Positions 44,212 to 52,382 of a DNA stretch of 53,498 nucleotides are shown in pieces. Position 1 is the stretch's first letter. Each line of letters opens with the position of its first letter. Source of the DNA: Pseudanabaena mucicola FACHB-723 (GTDB lineage: Bacteria; Cyanobacteriota; Cyanobacteriia; Pseudanabaenales; Pseudanabaenaceae); the NCBI RefSeq assembly GCF_014696385.1, contig NZ_JACJQB010000025.1, positions 1-53,498 of the forward strand, written 5' to 3'. Below the pieces are notes generated by a model that worked only from the letters and a program-made list of their open reading frames with translations, was not told where the DNA came from and did not search any database. The position numbers and the translations under genes are program-made.

Positions 44212-44577
44212 ATGAACAGACATTATCAATACATTGCTCCAGTAGCGATGATGGCAATTATGGCTATTAGTGCGATTGCCCCAGCCTTCGCGCAGTCCAT
44301 CCAGCCCCGTCGTGGGGACGCAGATCAGTTACGCCCTGCCCAAGGACAACCAATCTCGCCGACCAATCAGGATCAGTTTGCGCCTAACCAAGTACAACCT
44401 GATGCCAGTTTGCAAATTCAAAACATTGAGCTTGATACTGAGGAAATCCAGCCTGTAATTCCCGGAAATTACAACGCTTCACCGCAGAGGGTGAATAAGT
44501 CAGGAACTTTTAGTAGTGATCCTCTCAATGCGATTCTGATTTTCCAAGACACAAATACATCATCAAAAGGTAATTAA
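44212..44577 (+). CDS. Small secreted protein of unknown function
   Basis: 121 residues. Signal peptide at 1-28 (YIAPVAMMAIMAISAIAPAFA, then Q) with a signal peptidase I site after AFA. The mature part is Gln/Pro/Asn-rich with no recognised domain and no Cys. GAGGG lies 5 nt upstream of the ATG. It ends at a palindrome and a strong terminator. Confidence 0.7.
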   Translation: MNRHYQYIAPVAMMAIMAISAIAPAFAQSIQPRRGDADQLRPAQGQPISPTNQDQFAPNQVQPDASLQIQNIELDTEEIQPVIPGNYNASPQRVNKSGTFSSDPLNAILIFQDTNTSSKGN

Positions 44578-44588
44578 GTAGCTACTTA
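44575..44588. repeat. Perfect palindrome made of two MITE end sequences
   Basis: TAAGTAGCTACTTA, two abutting copies of the outer TAAGTAGCTA of the MITE and IS630 ends, overlapping the stop codon of the preceding gene. It may be an excision scar or chance palindrome. Confidence 0.4.
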
Positions 44589-44598
44589 GTAATGTATT

Positions 44599-44656
44599 AC
44601 AGAGAAAGCCTTGAGAACTCTGCTTCGCAGAGTTCTCAAGGCTTTCTCTGTTTTTT
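44599..44656 (+). terminator. Strong terminator between convergent genes
   Basis: A 25-bp perfect inverted repeat (44599-44623 with 44627-44651), loop TTC, followed by six T on the plus strand. It ends the small secreted-protein gene and also lies at the end of menC. Confidence 0.92.
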
Positions 44657-45671
44657 ATCCAGCGCTTTGGGCTGTAGCCAAAAAATGACCCGTTGCTAAA
44701 CCACAGGCGCGTTGGATGGGGAGTGATGCAGCGAAGTTCAAGGCGGCTTGTCTGGCGATTTCGCCTTCAATGGTGGTGGTTACGACTATATCTAAGCCAG
44801 CCTTAAGGGCAAGTGTCGCAGCATGGTGAGCAGTCAAAATCCCTCCTAATGCCATGGGTTTAAGGATGACCAGATCAGCAGCTTGGGTGTTAATCACCTG
44901 TTGCAATTGGGCAAGATTATTCACAGATTCATCGGCGGCAATAGGGATTGATTGCGATTGTTTTACCCTTGCCAGACCTGCTAAATCTGAAGCAATTACA
45001 GGTTGCTCGACATATTCGATGTCGAGGGCGGCAAGTTTTTGTAAATTTGCGATCGCAGTTTCCACATCCCAGCCCTGATTGGCATCAATGCGAATTTGGA
45101 TCTGATTACCAACTTGCGAGCGCACTGCCGCTACGCGCTGCAAATCAGCTACAAAATCTTGAGTGCCGACCTTGATTTTGAGACACCGATAGCCTTGATT
45201 AATATATGCTTGAGCCTTGGCGGCGGCAAGTTGCGGACTAATTGCACCAATCACCGCATTGATTGCTACGTCTGGGTGAACTGTGCCACCAAAATGATTG
45301 ACAAGTAATTGGGAAAGAGAAATATTTTGCCTTTGGGCTAGTAAGTTCAAGAGCGCTAACTCAACGCCATGCTTTGCCGCAGGATTGCGATCGCAATCTC
45401 TTAGTAAGCCTTCGATATCCTGTACATTGCCGATTTCGACATCAATTAGGGATTTTTGAAATTTGCTTAAAACCTCTGCTGTTTCCGCTAGTGATTCCAT
45501 CCCAAAGCCATCGAGAGGGGCAGCTTCGCCTAAGCTCATATGATGATTGCGATCGAAAATTTTAATCACAAATCCTTCTCGATGGGAAAGAATACCCCGC
45601 GCCGTTTGCCAAGGTTCGCGAAAGGATAATCGATAGGGTTGAAAACTAACTGACTGAATAGCTAAATTCAC
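44655..45671 (-). CDS. menC: o-Succinylbenzoate synthase (enolase superfamily)
   Basis: 338 residues. Enolase-superfamily capping domain plus TIM barrel: catalytic Lys pair KIKVG (strand 2), metal ligands in RIDANQGW, EYVEQP and IAADES, and the C-terminal catalytic Lys in ILKPMALGG. The TTTIEGEIARQAAL segment and the ACGLATGHFL end fit the cyanobacterial MenC group, which makes o-succinylbenzoate for phylloquinone. A dipeptide epimerase of the same superfamily is the alternative. The start is GTG at 45671, required to keep the first strand; no ATG is suitably placed. Confidence 0.8.
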   Translation of the reverse strand: MNLAIQSVSFQPYRLSFREPWQTARGILSHREGFVIKIFDRNHHMSLGEAAPLDGFGMESLAETAEVLSKFQKSLIDVEIGNVQDIEGLLRDCDRNPAAKHGVELALLNLLAQRQNISLSQLLVNHFGGTVHPDVAINAVIGAISPQLAAAKAQAYINQGYRCLKIKVGTQDFVADLQRVAAVRSQVGNQIQIRIDANQGWDVETAIANLQKLAALDIEYVEQPVIASDLAGLARVKQSQSIPIAADESVNNLAQLQQVINTQAADLVILKPMALGGILTAHHAATLALKAGLDIVVTTTIEGEIARQAALNFAASLPIQRACGLATGHFLATAQSAG

Positions 45672-45742
45672 AGGTAAAAATCACCATAAGTTATGCTGTC
45701 TGAACAAGGGGCTTAAGACCCTTGTCTGTATTTCACTAGCAT

Positions 45743-45850
45743 GAAGGCTGCGAACAGTGGCTCAAAGCTACCTTTGCTGATGGCAGTGAAAGCACTTCTG
45801 AGATATTTAATTTCTGTCAAGACCTCGATGAGCCGATTGTTTTTGAATAA
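45743..45850 (+). other. Possible gene remnant
   Basis: An open frame without a start codon reads EGCEQWLKATFADGSEST..., ends in DEPIVFE and then TAA. Its composition looks protein-like and hydrophilic, but it is preceded by an in-frame TAG and is only about 35 codons. It may be the tail of a decayed gene; identity unknown. Confidence 0.25.
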
Positions 45851-45873
45851 ATACAGCACTGAAATCTTCTCTA

Positions 45874-45920
45874 GTTAAATAAAAAAGTGCCGCGCAGAGT
45901 GCGGCACTTTTTTATTTAAC
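45874..45920. terminator. Terminator of the clpR-clpP3 operon
   Basis: A 20-bp perfect inverted repeat (45874-45893 with 45901-45920) with a 7-nt loop. A GC core and A-rich/T-rich arms give a T-run on both strands; on the minus strand it ends clpP3. Confidence 0.9.
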
Positions 45921-45932
45921 TTTTTTATTTAA

Positions 45933-46526
45933 CTAGGGAGTTGACTCAAGCACGCGATCGATCAGACCATAGTCAAGAGCCTCTTGCGAAGACATGTAAT
46001 AATCACGATTCATATCCCGCTCGATTTTCTCTAGGGGTTGCCCTGTGCGCTTGGCATATTCTTCATTCAACTTGTGCCGAATCCGAATAATTTCTCTCGC
46101 TTCAATCTCAATATCTGAAGCTTGACCACGAGTACCACCCGATGGCTGGTGAATCATAATTCTGGCATTGGGTAGGGCATAACGCTTGCCCTTAGTACCA
46201 GCCATCAGTAAGTATGAACCCATCGATGCAGCGAGTCCGACGCAAATTGTGGTTACCTCAGACTTGATATGTTGCATCGTATCGAATATCGCCAAACCTG
46301 CTGATACTGAACCACCAGGGGAGTTGATATACATGTAAATATCTTTATTCTGATCTTCAGAATCGAAGTACAGCAGGCGGGCAATGATTGAGTTTGCCAT
46401 ACCGTCCGACACTTCACCGCTCAGAAAAATAATCCGCTCCATTGACAGACGCTCGTAGATGCTAATCCACTGCGTATATGAGTCACCAGGATAGCGATAG
46501 GGAACTCTAGGAACACCGATAGGCAT
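45933..46526 (-). CDS. clpP3: ATP-dependent Clp protease proteolytic subunit (ClpP3-type)
   Basis: 197 residues. Catalytic triad visible: Ser in GLAASMGS, His in IMIHQPSGG and Asp in ERDMNRD. The [17 protein letters not shown] and [12 protein letters not shown] segments are standard. It sits downstream of clpR on the same strand, the arrangement of clpR-clpP3 in S. elongatus, where ClpP3 and ClpR form a mixed core used with ClpC. The paralogue number rests on this synteny. Confidence 0.93.
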   Translation of the reverse strand: MPIGVPRVPYRYPGDSYTQWISIYERLSMERIIFLSGEVSDGMANSIIARLLYFDSEDQNKDIYMYINSPGGSVSAGLAIFDTMQHIKSEVTTICVGLAASMGSYLLMAGTKGKRYALPNARIMIHQPSGGTRGQASDIEIEAREIIRIRHKLNEEYAKRTGQPLEKIERDMNRDYYMSSQEALDYGLIDRVLESTP

Positions 46527-46560
46527 AGTTTTAGAATTAGTATTTGGTACTTGGGAATGG

Positions 46561-46632
46561 GCTTTTAGCTTTTAGCTTTTAGCTTTTAGCTTTTAGCTTT
46601 TAGCTTTTAGCTTTTGGCTCTTAGCTTTTAGA
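46561..46632. repeat. Tandem heptanucleotide array TTTTAGC
   Basis: Seven perfect TTTTAGC units (46563-46611) followed by degenerate units TTTTGGC, TCTTAGC and TTTTAGA. It lies between clpR and clpP3, in the spacer of the operon. Confidence 0.95.
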
Positions 46633-46666
46633 TCTTGATGTTGGCTATGGAATTTGAAATCAACTG

Positions 46667-46708
46667 AGCTAACAGCTAATGGCTAACAGCTAACAGCTAA
46701 CAACTAAA
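46667..46708. repeat. Second heptanucleotide array AGCTAAC, roughly complementary to the first
   Basis: Units AGCTAAC, AGCTAAT, GGCTAAC, AGCTAAC, AGCTAAC, AACTAAA. Read inverted they give GTTAGCT, a near match of the TTTTAGC array, so the two arrays could fold together in RNA. The array overlaps the stop codon of clpR (46704). Confidence 0.85.
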
Positions 46709-47405
46709 CAAGGGCAGGAATGGCTTTAGGCAAGTCTTTTGTACTTTCAAGAACGCGATCGATAATGCCGTATTCTTTGGCTTGTTCTGGTGTCATATAG
46801 AACATGCGATCCATATCCTTGGTAATCACTTCAGGAGCCTTGCCTGTGTTGCGCGACAGGATTCTCAGCATCGCTTCACGGTTAGTTAGCACTTCCTTGG
46901 CTTGAATCTGCAAATCGGAAGCTTGACCTCTAGTTTGACGACGAGCTTGGTGAAGTACGATCGTGGCGTTGGGCAAACTGGCACGGAAGCCCTTAGTGCC
47001 GCTAGAGAGAATCATCGCTGCTGTTCCCATCGCTTGACCAAGGCAGATGGTATGCACTGGGGGCTTGATGTAGTTGAGGGTGTCGCAAATGGCAAATGCT
47101 TCAGTTTCAAAGCCGATCGCATCGCCTGTATACCAAGATGTCCCCGTGGAGTTGATATACAGAAAAATTGGTTTTTCGGGATCTTCGTATTGCAAATAGA
47201 GGAGTTGGGCGATGAGCAATTCTGTAACATCGACACCAAGCTGCTGTTTGTATTCGTCGGGTGATACAAGAGGCAACCCAAAGTAAATGATTCGCTCTTT
47301 TAGTAGCAGCGAAGGTAAGTCAGGCGGCGGTGTGCGTCCGTATGACGAATCCCCTGAATAGGCGGCTTGTGCGGCTTGGGGAACAGAGCGAGAAGGTCGA
47401 TCCAT
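46704..47405 (-). CDS. clpR: ClpR, catalytically inactive ClpP-like subunit
   Basis: 233 residues from the ATG at 47405 (a GTG at 47432 would add nine residues). ClpP fold with LYINSTGTSWYTGDAIGFE and IVLHQARRQTRGQASDLQ. The nucleophile segment reads CLGQAMGTAAM, so the catalytic Ser is replaced by Gly, the defining feature of ClpR. It is the upstream partner of clpP3, separated by 177 bp of repeats. Confidence 0.92.
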   Translation of the reverse strand: MDRPSRSVPQAAQAAYSGDSSYGRTPPPDLPSLLLKERIIYFGLPLVSPDEYKQQLGVDVTELLIAQLLYLQYEDPEKPIFLYINSTGTSWYTGDAIGFETEAFAICDTLNYIKPPVHTICLGQAMGTAAMILSSGTKGFRASLPNATIVLHQARRQTRGQASDLQIQAKEVLTNREAMLRILSRNTGKAPEVITKDMDRMFYMTPEQAKEYGIIDRVLESTKDLPKAIPALV

Positions 47406-47593
47406 GTTTATTCGTGTTAATGACACTAACACTGCTAGCTTATCACAGCGATCCCACTGCTATGGTTGCTCTAGGCAAGATTGAGGTGTGGTTAGCCGTC
47501 TACTGCGATCGCAATTAAATTTCTTATTATTTGCAATTCATAAATCACGGCAAAATAACAGAATTAAATCTATATAAACTATAGCTTTCAGTC

Positions 47594-48505
47594 ATGAAAA
47601 CCTATCAGCCTAGTAATATTGCGCCATCACAGGGTGTGGCAATTCTGGCAGCATCTTCGCTAGTGTCAGGAGCAGCGATCGGCGGAGCCACAGCATTCGT
47701 CAGCAAGTTTATTTACTTTATTGTGTTGTTTCCGATTGGTATGGGGTTTGCGACGGGTGCAGTATTGGGATTTGCGGTCAAAAAAGGCAAAATTCGCAAT
47801 CCTGTCACGGCGCTAGGACTCGGTATTCTTGGGGGGGTAGTTGCCTATGGGGCTTTGATGTATGGGCAGTACATGAATTTTCAGGATGAAACTGAACGGA
47901 TCATGGCAACTGAATATCAAATTACGGATCAGCAAAAAGCAAAGGAAGGGATTGAGACTTTTTTAAAGGAAGAAACTGGCTCGTCTGGTTTTGTTGGCTT
48001 CTTGAAATTGGCGGCGAAGGAAGGGACAAGCATTAGTCGCGGCAGCAGTAAAATTAAGCTGAATGAAACCTTTACCTATTTGCTATGGTTGATTGAGTTG
48101 GGCATTGTGGGCTTTTTGGCAGCTTCGATTCCTTTTGGGGCGGCAGGTGAACCGTTTAATGAAGAAGGCAATGAATGGTATGGCGACAAGAAATTAGTGG
48201 GTAGCGCTCCCGCAGAGTCTCAGGATGAACTGATTCGCTTGCTGAATATGGATGATATGGCAGGTGCGGCGGCGCTATTGTCGAGTCAGCCTGATTTGCC
48301 GATGCCGAGGATTGATGTTTATGCTCAGTCCTGTGAGGCTGTCCCCTATAGTGACTCGGTGATTATTGTGAGTCGGGTTTCGACCAATGCTAAAAAACAG
48401 CAGGAATCTAAGGATCTTTTATCAGGGCTAGTCTCAGCATCACAGCGATCGCAACTTGTGCCGCAGATTGCAGACACAGCAACAGAGGCAGCACCAGAGG
48501 CTTAA
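47594..48505 (+). CDS. Membrane protein of unknown function
   Basis: 303 residues. Three glycine-rich hydrophobic segments at about 14-36 (GVAILAASSLVSGAAIGGATAF), 39-60 and 70-92, and a fourth at about 160-178 (LLWLIELGIVGFLAASIPFG). The C-terminal about 115 residues are soluble. The family is not recognised. It is divergent from clpR and has a repeated palindrome downstream. Confidence 0.7.
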   Translation: MKTYQPSNIAPSQGVAILAASSLVSGAAIGGATAFVSKFIYFIVLFPIGMGFATGAVLGFAVKKGKIRNPVTALGLGILGGVVAYGALMYGQYMNFQDETERIMATEYQITDQQKAKEGIETFLKEETGSSGFVGFLKLAAKEGTSISRGSSKIKLNETFTYLLWLIELGIVGFLAASIPFGAAGEPFNEEGNEWYGDKKLVGSAPAESQDELIRLLNMDDMAGAAALLSSQPDLPMPRIDVYAQSCEAVPYSDSVIIVSRVSTNAKKQQESKDLLSGLVSASQRSQLVPQIADTATEAAPEA

Positions 48506-48520
48506 AATTTAGCTACAGCC

Positions 48521-48590
48521 CGTTACGTTAAAACCGACCAAAACCCAAAATAGAGTTGCGGCGCTTCGCGCCGCAACTCTATTTTGGGTT
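48521..48590. repeat. Intergenic palindromic repeat, copy 3
   Basis: Perfect 23-bp inverted repeat 48542-48564 with 48568-48590, loop TTC. Together with its flank (GTTACGTTAAAACC...) it matches the copy at 44050. It also serves as a bidirectional terminator between convergent genes. Confidence 0.85.
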
Positions 48591-48629
48591 CTTCATAGGA
48601 GAGGCTGTGCTTAGCACAGCTCTTCTTAT

Positions 48630-49433
48630 TTAAACGGTGGGAATTGGGAAAGTTGCGCCTTGTTGATATGCCTCAAAATGCTGTTTGAAATATTGCCAAG
48701 ATGTCATTTCTTCACCTTCAACTTTGGCTGGAGGCGCATCTTTAAATAGAGGTATGCGAGTTTCGATTTCTTTTTTAAGAATGTGTGGCAGCGCATCAAA
48801 ATCTTTCACTTTCTTGCCAGAGGCACTATAAATCAGATTGCCCTCACGCTGTCCCATTTTCATCCAAGGTAACCATGGCCCCACTCGATGCCAAGATAGG
48901 GATAGTTTGGAGACAGTGGTGGTATCAGGACTTTCGAGATCGGCTAGGGGGACTGATAGCTTAAATAGCTCTGCGGCATTGTAGAGATCGCGATCGCAAT
49001 ATTCAGCAAATTTAGGATCATCAGCTAGGGGGTTGGGATAGTGAGCAAAGAGGTCAAAAACAAAGGTGGCAGTGTCGCCATCGACTTCGGCAGGAATATT
49101 GCGGCGAAAAGTGCCTTGAATGGGGCTATTAGCAACATGCATTACGGGCAACATCTCGCCAGTCCAAGGGTTTTGCCAATGGCGTTGAATCTTGCCAGTT
49201 TCAGGATCAAGGTATAAGTTCACCTCACGGGAGGCGAAGTCCCATACACCATCGCCTTTATCAATACACCTTGCGACATTCATACCCACGATTTGAAATA
49301 GTTTCCGTTTGGGTTGATCTGGTGTAAATGAATAGAGGTAGCCACTCCACCCCAAAAATGTCGGTGTGCCGTCGGTGGCACATCTGGTTTTGACAAATTG
49401 TGTAGCCGAAAATTCTCTCGTTTCTGCAAACAT
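48630..49433 (-). CDS. DUF1838 family protein
   Basis: 267 residues, hydrophilic, no signal peptide or helix. The layout (GYLYSFTPDQPKRKLFQIVGMNVARC, REVNLYLDPETGKIQRHWQNPWTGE, SLSWHRVGPWLPWMKMGQREGNLIYSASGKKV) matches DUF1838, a family of unknown function common in cyanobacteria and proteobacteria. A lipid- or ligand-binding role cannot be judged from sequence. Confidence 0.75.
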   Translation of the reverse strand: MFAETREFSATQFVKTRCATDGTPTFLGWSGYLYSFTPDQPKRKLFQIVGMNVARCIDKGDGVWDFASREVNLYLDPETGKIQRHWQNPWTGEMLPVMHVANSPIQGTFRRNIPAEVDGDTATFVFDLFAHYPNPLADDPKFAEYCDRDLYNAAELFKLSVPLADLESPDTTTVSKLSLSWHRVGPWLPWMKMGQREGNLIYSASGKKVKDFDALPHILKKEIETRIPLFKDAPPAKVEGEEMTSWQYFKQHFEAYQQGATFPIPTV

Positions 49434-49595
49434 TGATTTTCTCGCTATTTTAGATTTTGATCACTTATCGCTAGCTTCAGTGTACAAAATTTAGGCAAAG
49501 TAAAAAATATATAAGCACCCCCATTTATGAAAATCGCTCTAGTCTGTACGTCAATTTTTTACTTTGGCAATAAAAAATTGTCTCGCTAGTTGTAA

Positions 49596-49967
49596 TTAGA
49601 TGATCTTCTGCCAGAGATGACCCACTTCAAGGATTAGTGTTGCAGCCCACACAAAGATGCTGATGCCAGCCGCAGCGGCGGCAATATCCTTGATAATACC
49701 AATTTGCATATCTTTTCGTGGTTGCACAAAATCACACAAAATTTCGATCGCACTATTTAATAGTTCTGCCACTAACATCATTCCTGTCGCCAGCAAAATC
49801 AAGGTGAAATCAACCCATTGCTGAAGAATAAATGACAAGAGAAAGACAGGAACTGACAAGACTAGTTTATAAGCAACACTAAAATCAGAGACTGCAAAAT
49901 GAAGCCCTGAAAATATGATTTTTAACTTCCTTATGGGATCATATTTAGATTTTGGCAGTTTAGACAT
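49596..49967 (-). CDS. Diacylglycerol/undecaprenol kinase, DgkA family
   Basis: 123 residues from the ATG at 49967 (the longer frame begins with TTG). Small three-helix integral membrane kinase; hallmarks are AELLNSAIEILCDF and KDIAAAAAGISIF. The gram-positive members phosphorylate undecaprenol and the gram-negative ones diacylglycerol, so the substrate is open. About 160 bp before it (49434-49595) hold no gene. Confidence 0.85.
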   Translation of the reverse strand: MSKLPKSKYDPIRKLKIIFSGLHFAVSDFSVAYKLVLSVPVFLLSFILQQWVDFTLILLATGMMLVAELLNSAIEILCDFVQPRKDMQIGIIKDIAAAAAGISIFVWAATLILEVGHLWQKII

Positions 49968-50025
49968 ACATGCATAGACAAGGGATCTAGGGACAGTCAA
50001 CCATATCTTAATCTCTAAGTGATAG

Positions 50026-50451
50026 CTAAAAAACGAAATGCTGTTTAATCACATCAAGTTTGCTACATTCCCAGTAATCAACATGGGAAATAATTAATTC
50101 GCGATCGCTTTCTCCATTGCCCCAAGTATCTGCAAATTTATTTACAGTCAGATCACTCCAACCTGTAACACTAATCCGAGGTTTCCAAGGTAAAGGTGCG
50201 TCCCAACTCATTGTCCAGCGAGCTTTGACGAGGTTGTCGGTGCGGGTGATGTCGTGCAGTTCTAGTTTGAGATTTTTAAACCAAAAGGTGATGAAGCCAA
50301 TCATCTTTTGATATTGCTTGATGCCCCGAAAGTTATAGACAGGATCTTTAAAATAGACATCTTCGCTATAGATGCTATAGGTTTGCGCGGCGGGGAATTT
50401 GGCATAGTCCGCCTTAATGATGTCGAGAATATTAGGCTTTGATGTGGTCAT
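50026..50451 (-). CDS. DUF2358 protein (NTF2-like)
   Basis: 141 residues. YSEDVYFKDPVYNFRGIKQYQKMIGF is typical of DUF2358, a small NTF2-like family found in cyanobacteria and chloroplasts; WDAPLPWKPRISVTGWSDL is its second conserved block. Function unknown. It lies 58 bp upstream of dgkA and is probably co-transcribed. Confidence 0.8.
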   Translation of the reverse strand: MTTSKPNILDIIKADYAKFPAAQTYSIYSEDVYFKDPVYNFRGIKQYQKMIGFITFWFKNLKLELHDITRTDNLVKARWTMSWDAPLPWKPRISVTGWSDLTVNKFADTWGNGESDRELIISHVDYWECSKLDVIKQHFVF

Positions 50452-50508
50452 TTTGCGATCATCTTTAAAAAAAATAAGTAAGTTTAGCTTTATGAAAATA
50501 GGATAAAT

Positions 50509-51723
50509 CTAAATTTGATAGCGCCAAGCTCGAATTGCAAGATCAACAAACCAACTTAATTTATCAGTTTCTTGATTCTGAAACTCTTCCCACCAAACTT
50601 GAGAATTTTGGGAGACTAATTCTGGATAAAGGGCTTCAAAAACAGATCGGTTATTGTAAGCAAAACTTAGCTGTGCAAAGTATCCTTTACCAGTACACCA
50701 TTTAGGCATACAATCTCTTCCATAAATTGAACTGTTTTTTTCAAAACTTGCGGATAGGTTTTCTCGTTCTTTTAAACTTATGCCACGAGTTGAAATCAAT
50801 GCTACATATTCAACTTTACTCCCAAGTTTAAATAAATTTTCTGATTCAGAAAAAATGATTTCAAATCTCTTCGTTTTTACAGGATTACCTGTTGTGTAGT
50901 AATGACTCATCGCAGTATGTTTACTTGGAAGATGTAAGAAGAAAGAGATCTGTTTATCTGAAATGCAAATCTCAGACAGATTTTTACTGCCTGTCCTGTC
51001 ACTTGTTGCATAAAAAACACGAGTACCCAAAGAGTTAACTATTTCTTTAACTTTAGGTTGAGCTAAAAATAGTTTTCTTAAATTCCAAAAATCGTCTCTA
51101 TTTTTGTCAGAAATATTGTGCGTTAAAGCTGCTAAATTTGGTGCTGTTTCACGCATTTCACTCCATTTTGGAGCAGATTCGTATGATAATTCATCAGCTA
51201 ATCCAGCAATTGAATATGGAATGTAATGATTGCGCCCTGATAGATGAAGAATCTTCTGTGAAACTGTGAAACTAAAAGTCAGCAGTGTGATGTTTAATTC
51301 AAACTTGCAAGCCTCCTTATCAGTGAGACTATCTTCATGAAATGAAGGTGCGATTGCAATTAAATCAATAGGAAGTGCATAATTAATTTGATCTGCAAAT
51401 GGTCTCTGAGTAACAATTAATTTTCTATATCTTACTAACTGCCAGACAATCCCCCGATCCTCTTCATTTTTCAACTCAAGAAGAACTGCTTGATGCGTTT
51501 GTTTATGACGGCACAGCAAATCATAACGCTGAGTTTTTAGCCTGAATTGACGTTGAAGTAACTCTAAATCAGGAAAAAGCTCATCAAGATGATTTTCAAC
51601 ATATATTTCTAAATCTTCCTCTGATTGAAATCTTAGAGCATTAGCTGTGTAGGCAATTCTAGGTATTTTGTTCTCCCCATGACCAAAATACTTAGGCGTT
51701 ATAGATTTTCTACGCGGAGCCAT
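50509..51723 (-). CDS. NucS-like PD-(D/E)xK nuclease domain protein
   Basis: 404 residues from the ATG at 51723; the frame can start four codons earlier at a TTG. Residues about 30-120 hold a NucS/DUF91-like nuclease core: SEEDLEIYVENHLDELFP, then QRYDLLCRHKQTHQAVLLELKN, where the Asp and the ELK supply the PD-(D/E)xK residues. The C-terminal about 280 residues are not recognised. The gene is visibly more A+T-rich than the housekeeping genes near it, hinting at transfer. No partner genes of a known defence system are seen. Confidence 0.7.
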   Translation of the reverse strand: MAPRRKSITPKYFGHGENKIPRIAYTANALRFQSEEDLEIYVENHLDELFPDLELLQRQFRLKTQRYDLLCRHKQTHQAVLLELKNEEDRGIVWQLVRYRKLIVTQRPFADQINYALPIDLIAIAPSFHEDSLTDKEACKFELNITLLTFSFTVSQKILHLSGRNHYIPYSIAGLADELSYESAPKWSEMRETAPNLAALTHNISDKNRDDFWNLRKLFLAQPKVKEIVNSLGTRVFYATSDRTGSKNLSEICISDKQISFFLHLPSKHTAMSHYYTTGNPVKTKRFEIIFSESENLFKLGSKVEYVALISTRGISLKERENLSASFEKNSSIYGRDCMPKWCTGKGYFAQLSFAYNNRSVFEALYPELVSQNSQVWWEEFQNQETDKLSWFVDLAIRAWRYQI

Positions 51724-51810
51724 ATTGAATAACAATTAGATTTTAAGATGTTAATTAGAAGATTATATTATAAATAAAGTTAAAATCCTATAAATTTTCG
51801 CGAATATCAT

Positions 51811-51866
51811 AGATTATCATTGTTATCTATCAAAAATCATGATAAAGCTCAATTGTAATGATAATC
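51811..51866 (+). promoter_or_regulatory. Possible Fur-box-like sites upstream of the DUF2214 gene
   Basis: AGATTATCATTGTTATCTAT (51811-51830) and AATGATAATC (51857-51866) resemble the GATAATGATAATCATTATC-type Fur operator. The sites precede the gene at 51893. AT-rich DNA gives such matches by chance, so this is weak. Confidence 0.3.
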
Positions 51867-51892
51867 TTGAAAATAAATTATAGGAGAATCTT

Positions 51893-52351
51893 ATGTGGGC
51901 GAATGCGATCGCAGCTTACTTACATTACTTGAGCTTAGGTCTCATCTTTGCAGCTTTATCTACTGAATTGTTTACTCTCAAACAAGACCTAAGCAATCGT
52001 GATGGCTGGCGAATTCTCATTGCTGATACTATTTATGGCATCGCAGGAATTACGGTCTTAGTAACAGGAATTTTAAGATATTTATATTTTGAAAAAGGCG
52101 CAGATTACTATTCGCATCAGCCCGTTTTTTGGATCAAAATATCCCTATTTATTGTGGTTGGCTTATTGTCGCTATATCCCACAGTCTCATTCTTGATGTG
52201 GATTAAAAACCTTCGTGCGGAAAAGCCCCCAGAGGTCAGTCCAGAAAAAGTCAAAACCTTAAAAACAATCATTCACGTTGAGCTTGTGGGATTTAGTCTC
52301 ATTCCTCTCCTTGCTTCCATGATGGCAAGAGGAATTACATTAGGCTTATAA
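51893..52351 (+). CDS. DUF2214 family membrane protein
   Basis: 152 residues with four predicted transmembrane helices (about 6-26, 43-64, 80-101 and 124-148). AYLHYLSLGLIFAALSTELF and ADTIYGIAGITVLVTGILRYLYFEKG are DUF2214 hallmarks. Function unknown. A good Shine-Dalgarno (AGGAG, 6 nt before the ATG) supports the start. It has its own terminator. Confidence 0.85.
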   Translation: MWANAIAAYLHYLSLGLIFAALSTELFTLKQDLSNRDGWRILIADTIYGIAGITVLVTGILRYLYFEKGADYYSHQPVFWIKISLFIVVGLLSLYPTVSFLMWIKNLRAEKPPEVSPEKVKTLKTIIHVELVGFSLIPLLASMMARGITLGL

Positions 52352-52382
52352 ACAAAGGGGACGCTTAGCGTCCCCTTTGTTT
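52350..52382. terminator. Bidirectional terminator between DUF2214 gene and arsR
   Basis: A 15-bp perfect inverted repeat (52350-52364 with 52368-52382), loop TTA, touching the stop codons of both convergent genes. Confidence 0.85.

Noticed and set aside
46561-46708. CRISPR array
   Set aside because: Repeats are seven bases with no unique spacers and no cas genes nearby; these are simple tandem repeats.
50509-52351. A phage-defence system around the NucS-like nuclease
   Set aside because: Neighbours are DUF2358 and DUF2214 proteins of general cyanobacterial type; no helicase, methylase or other effector partner is present.
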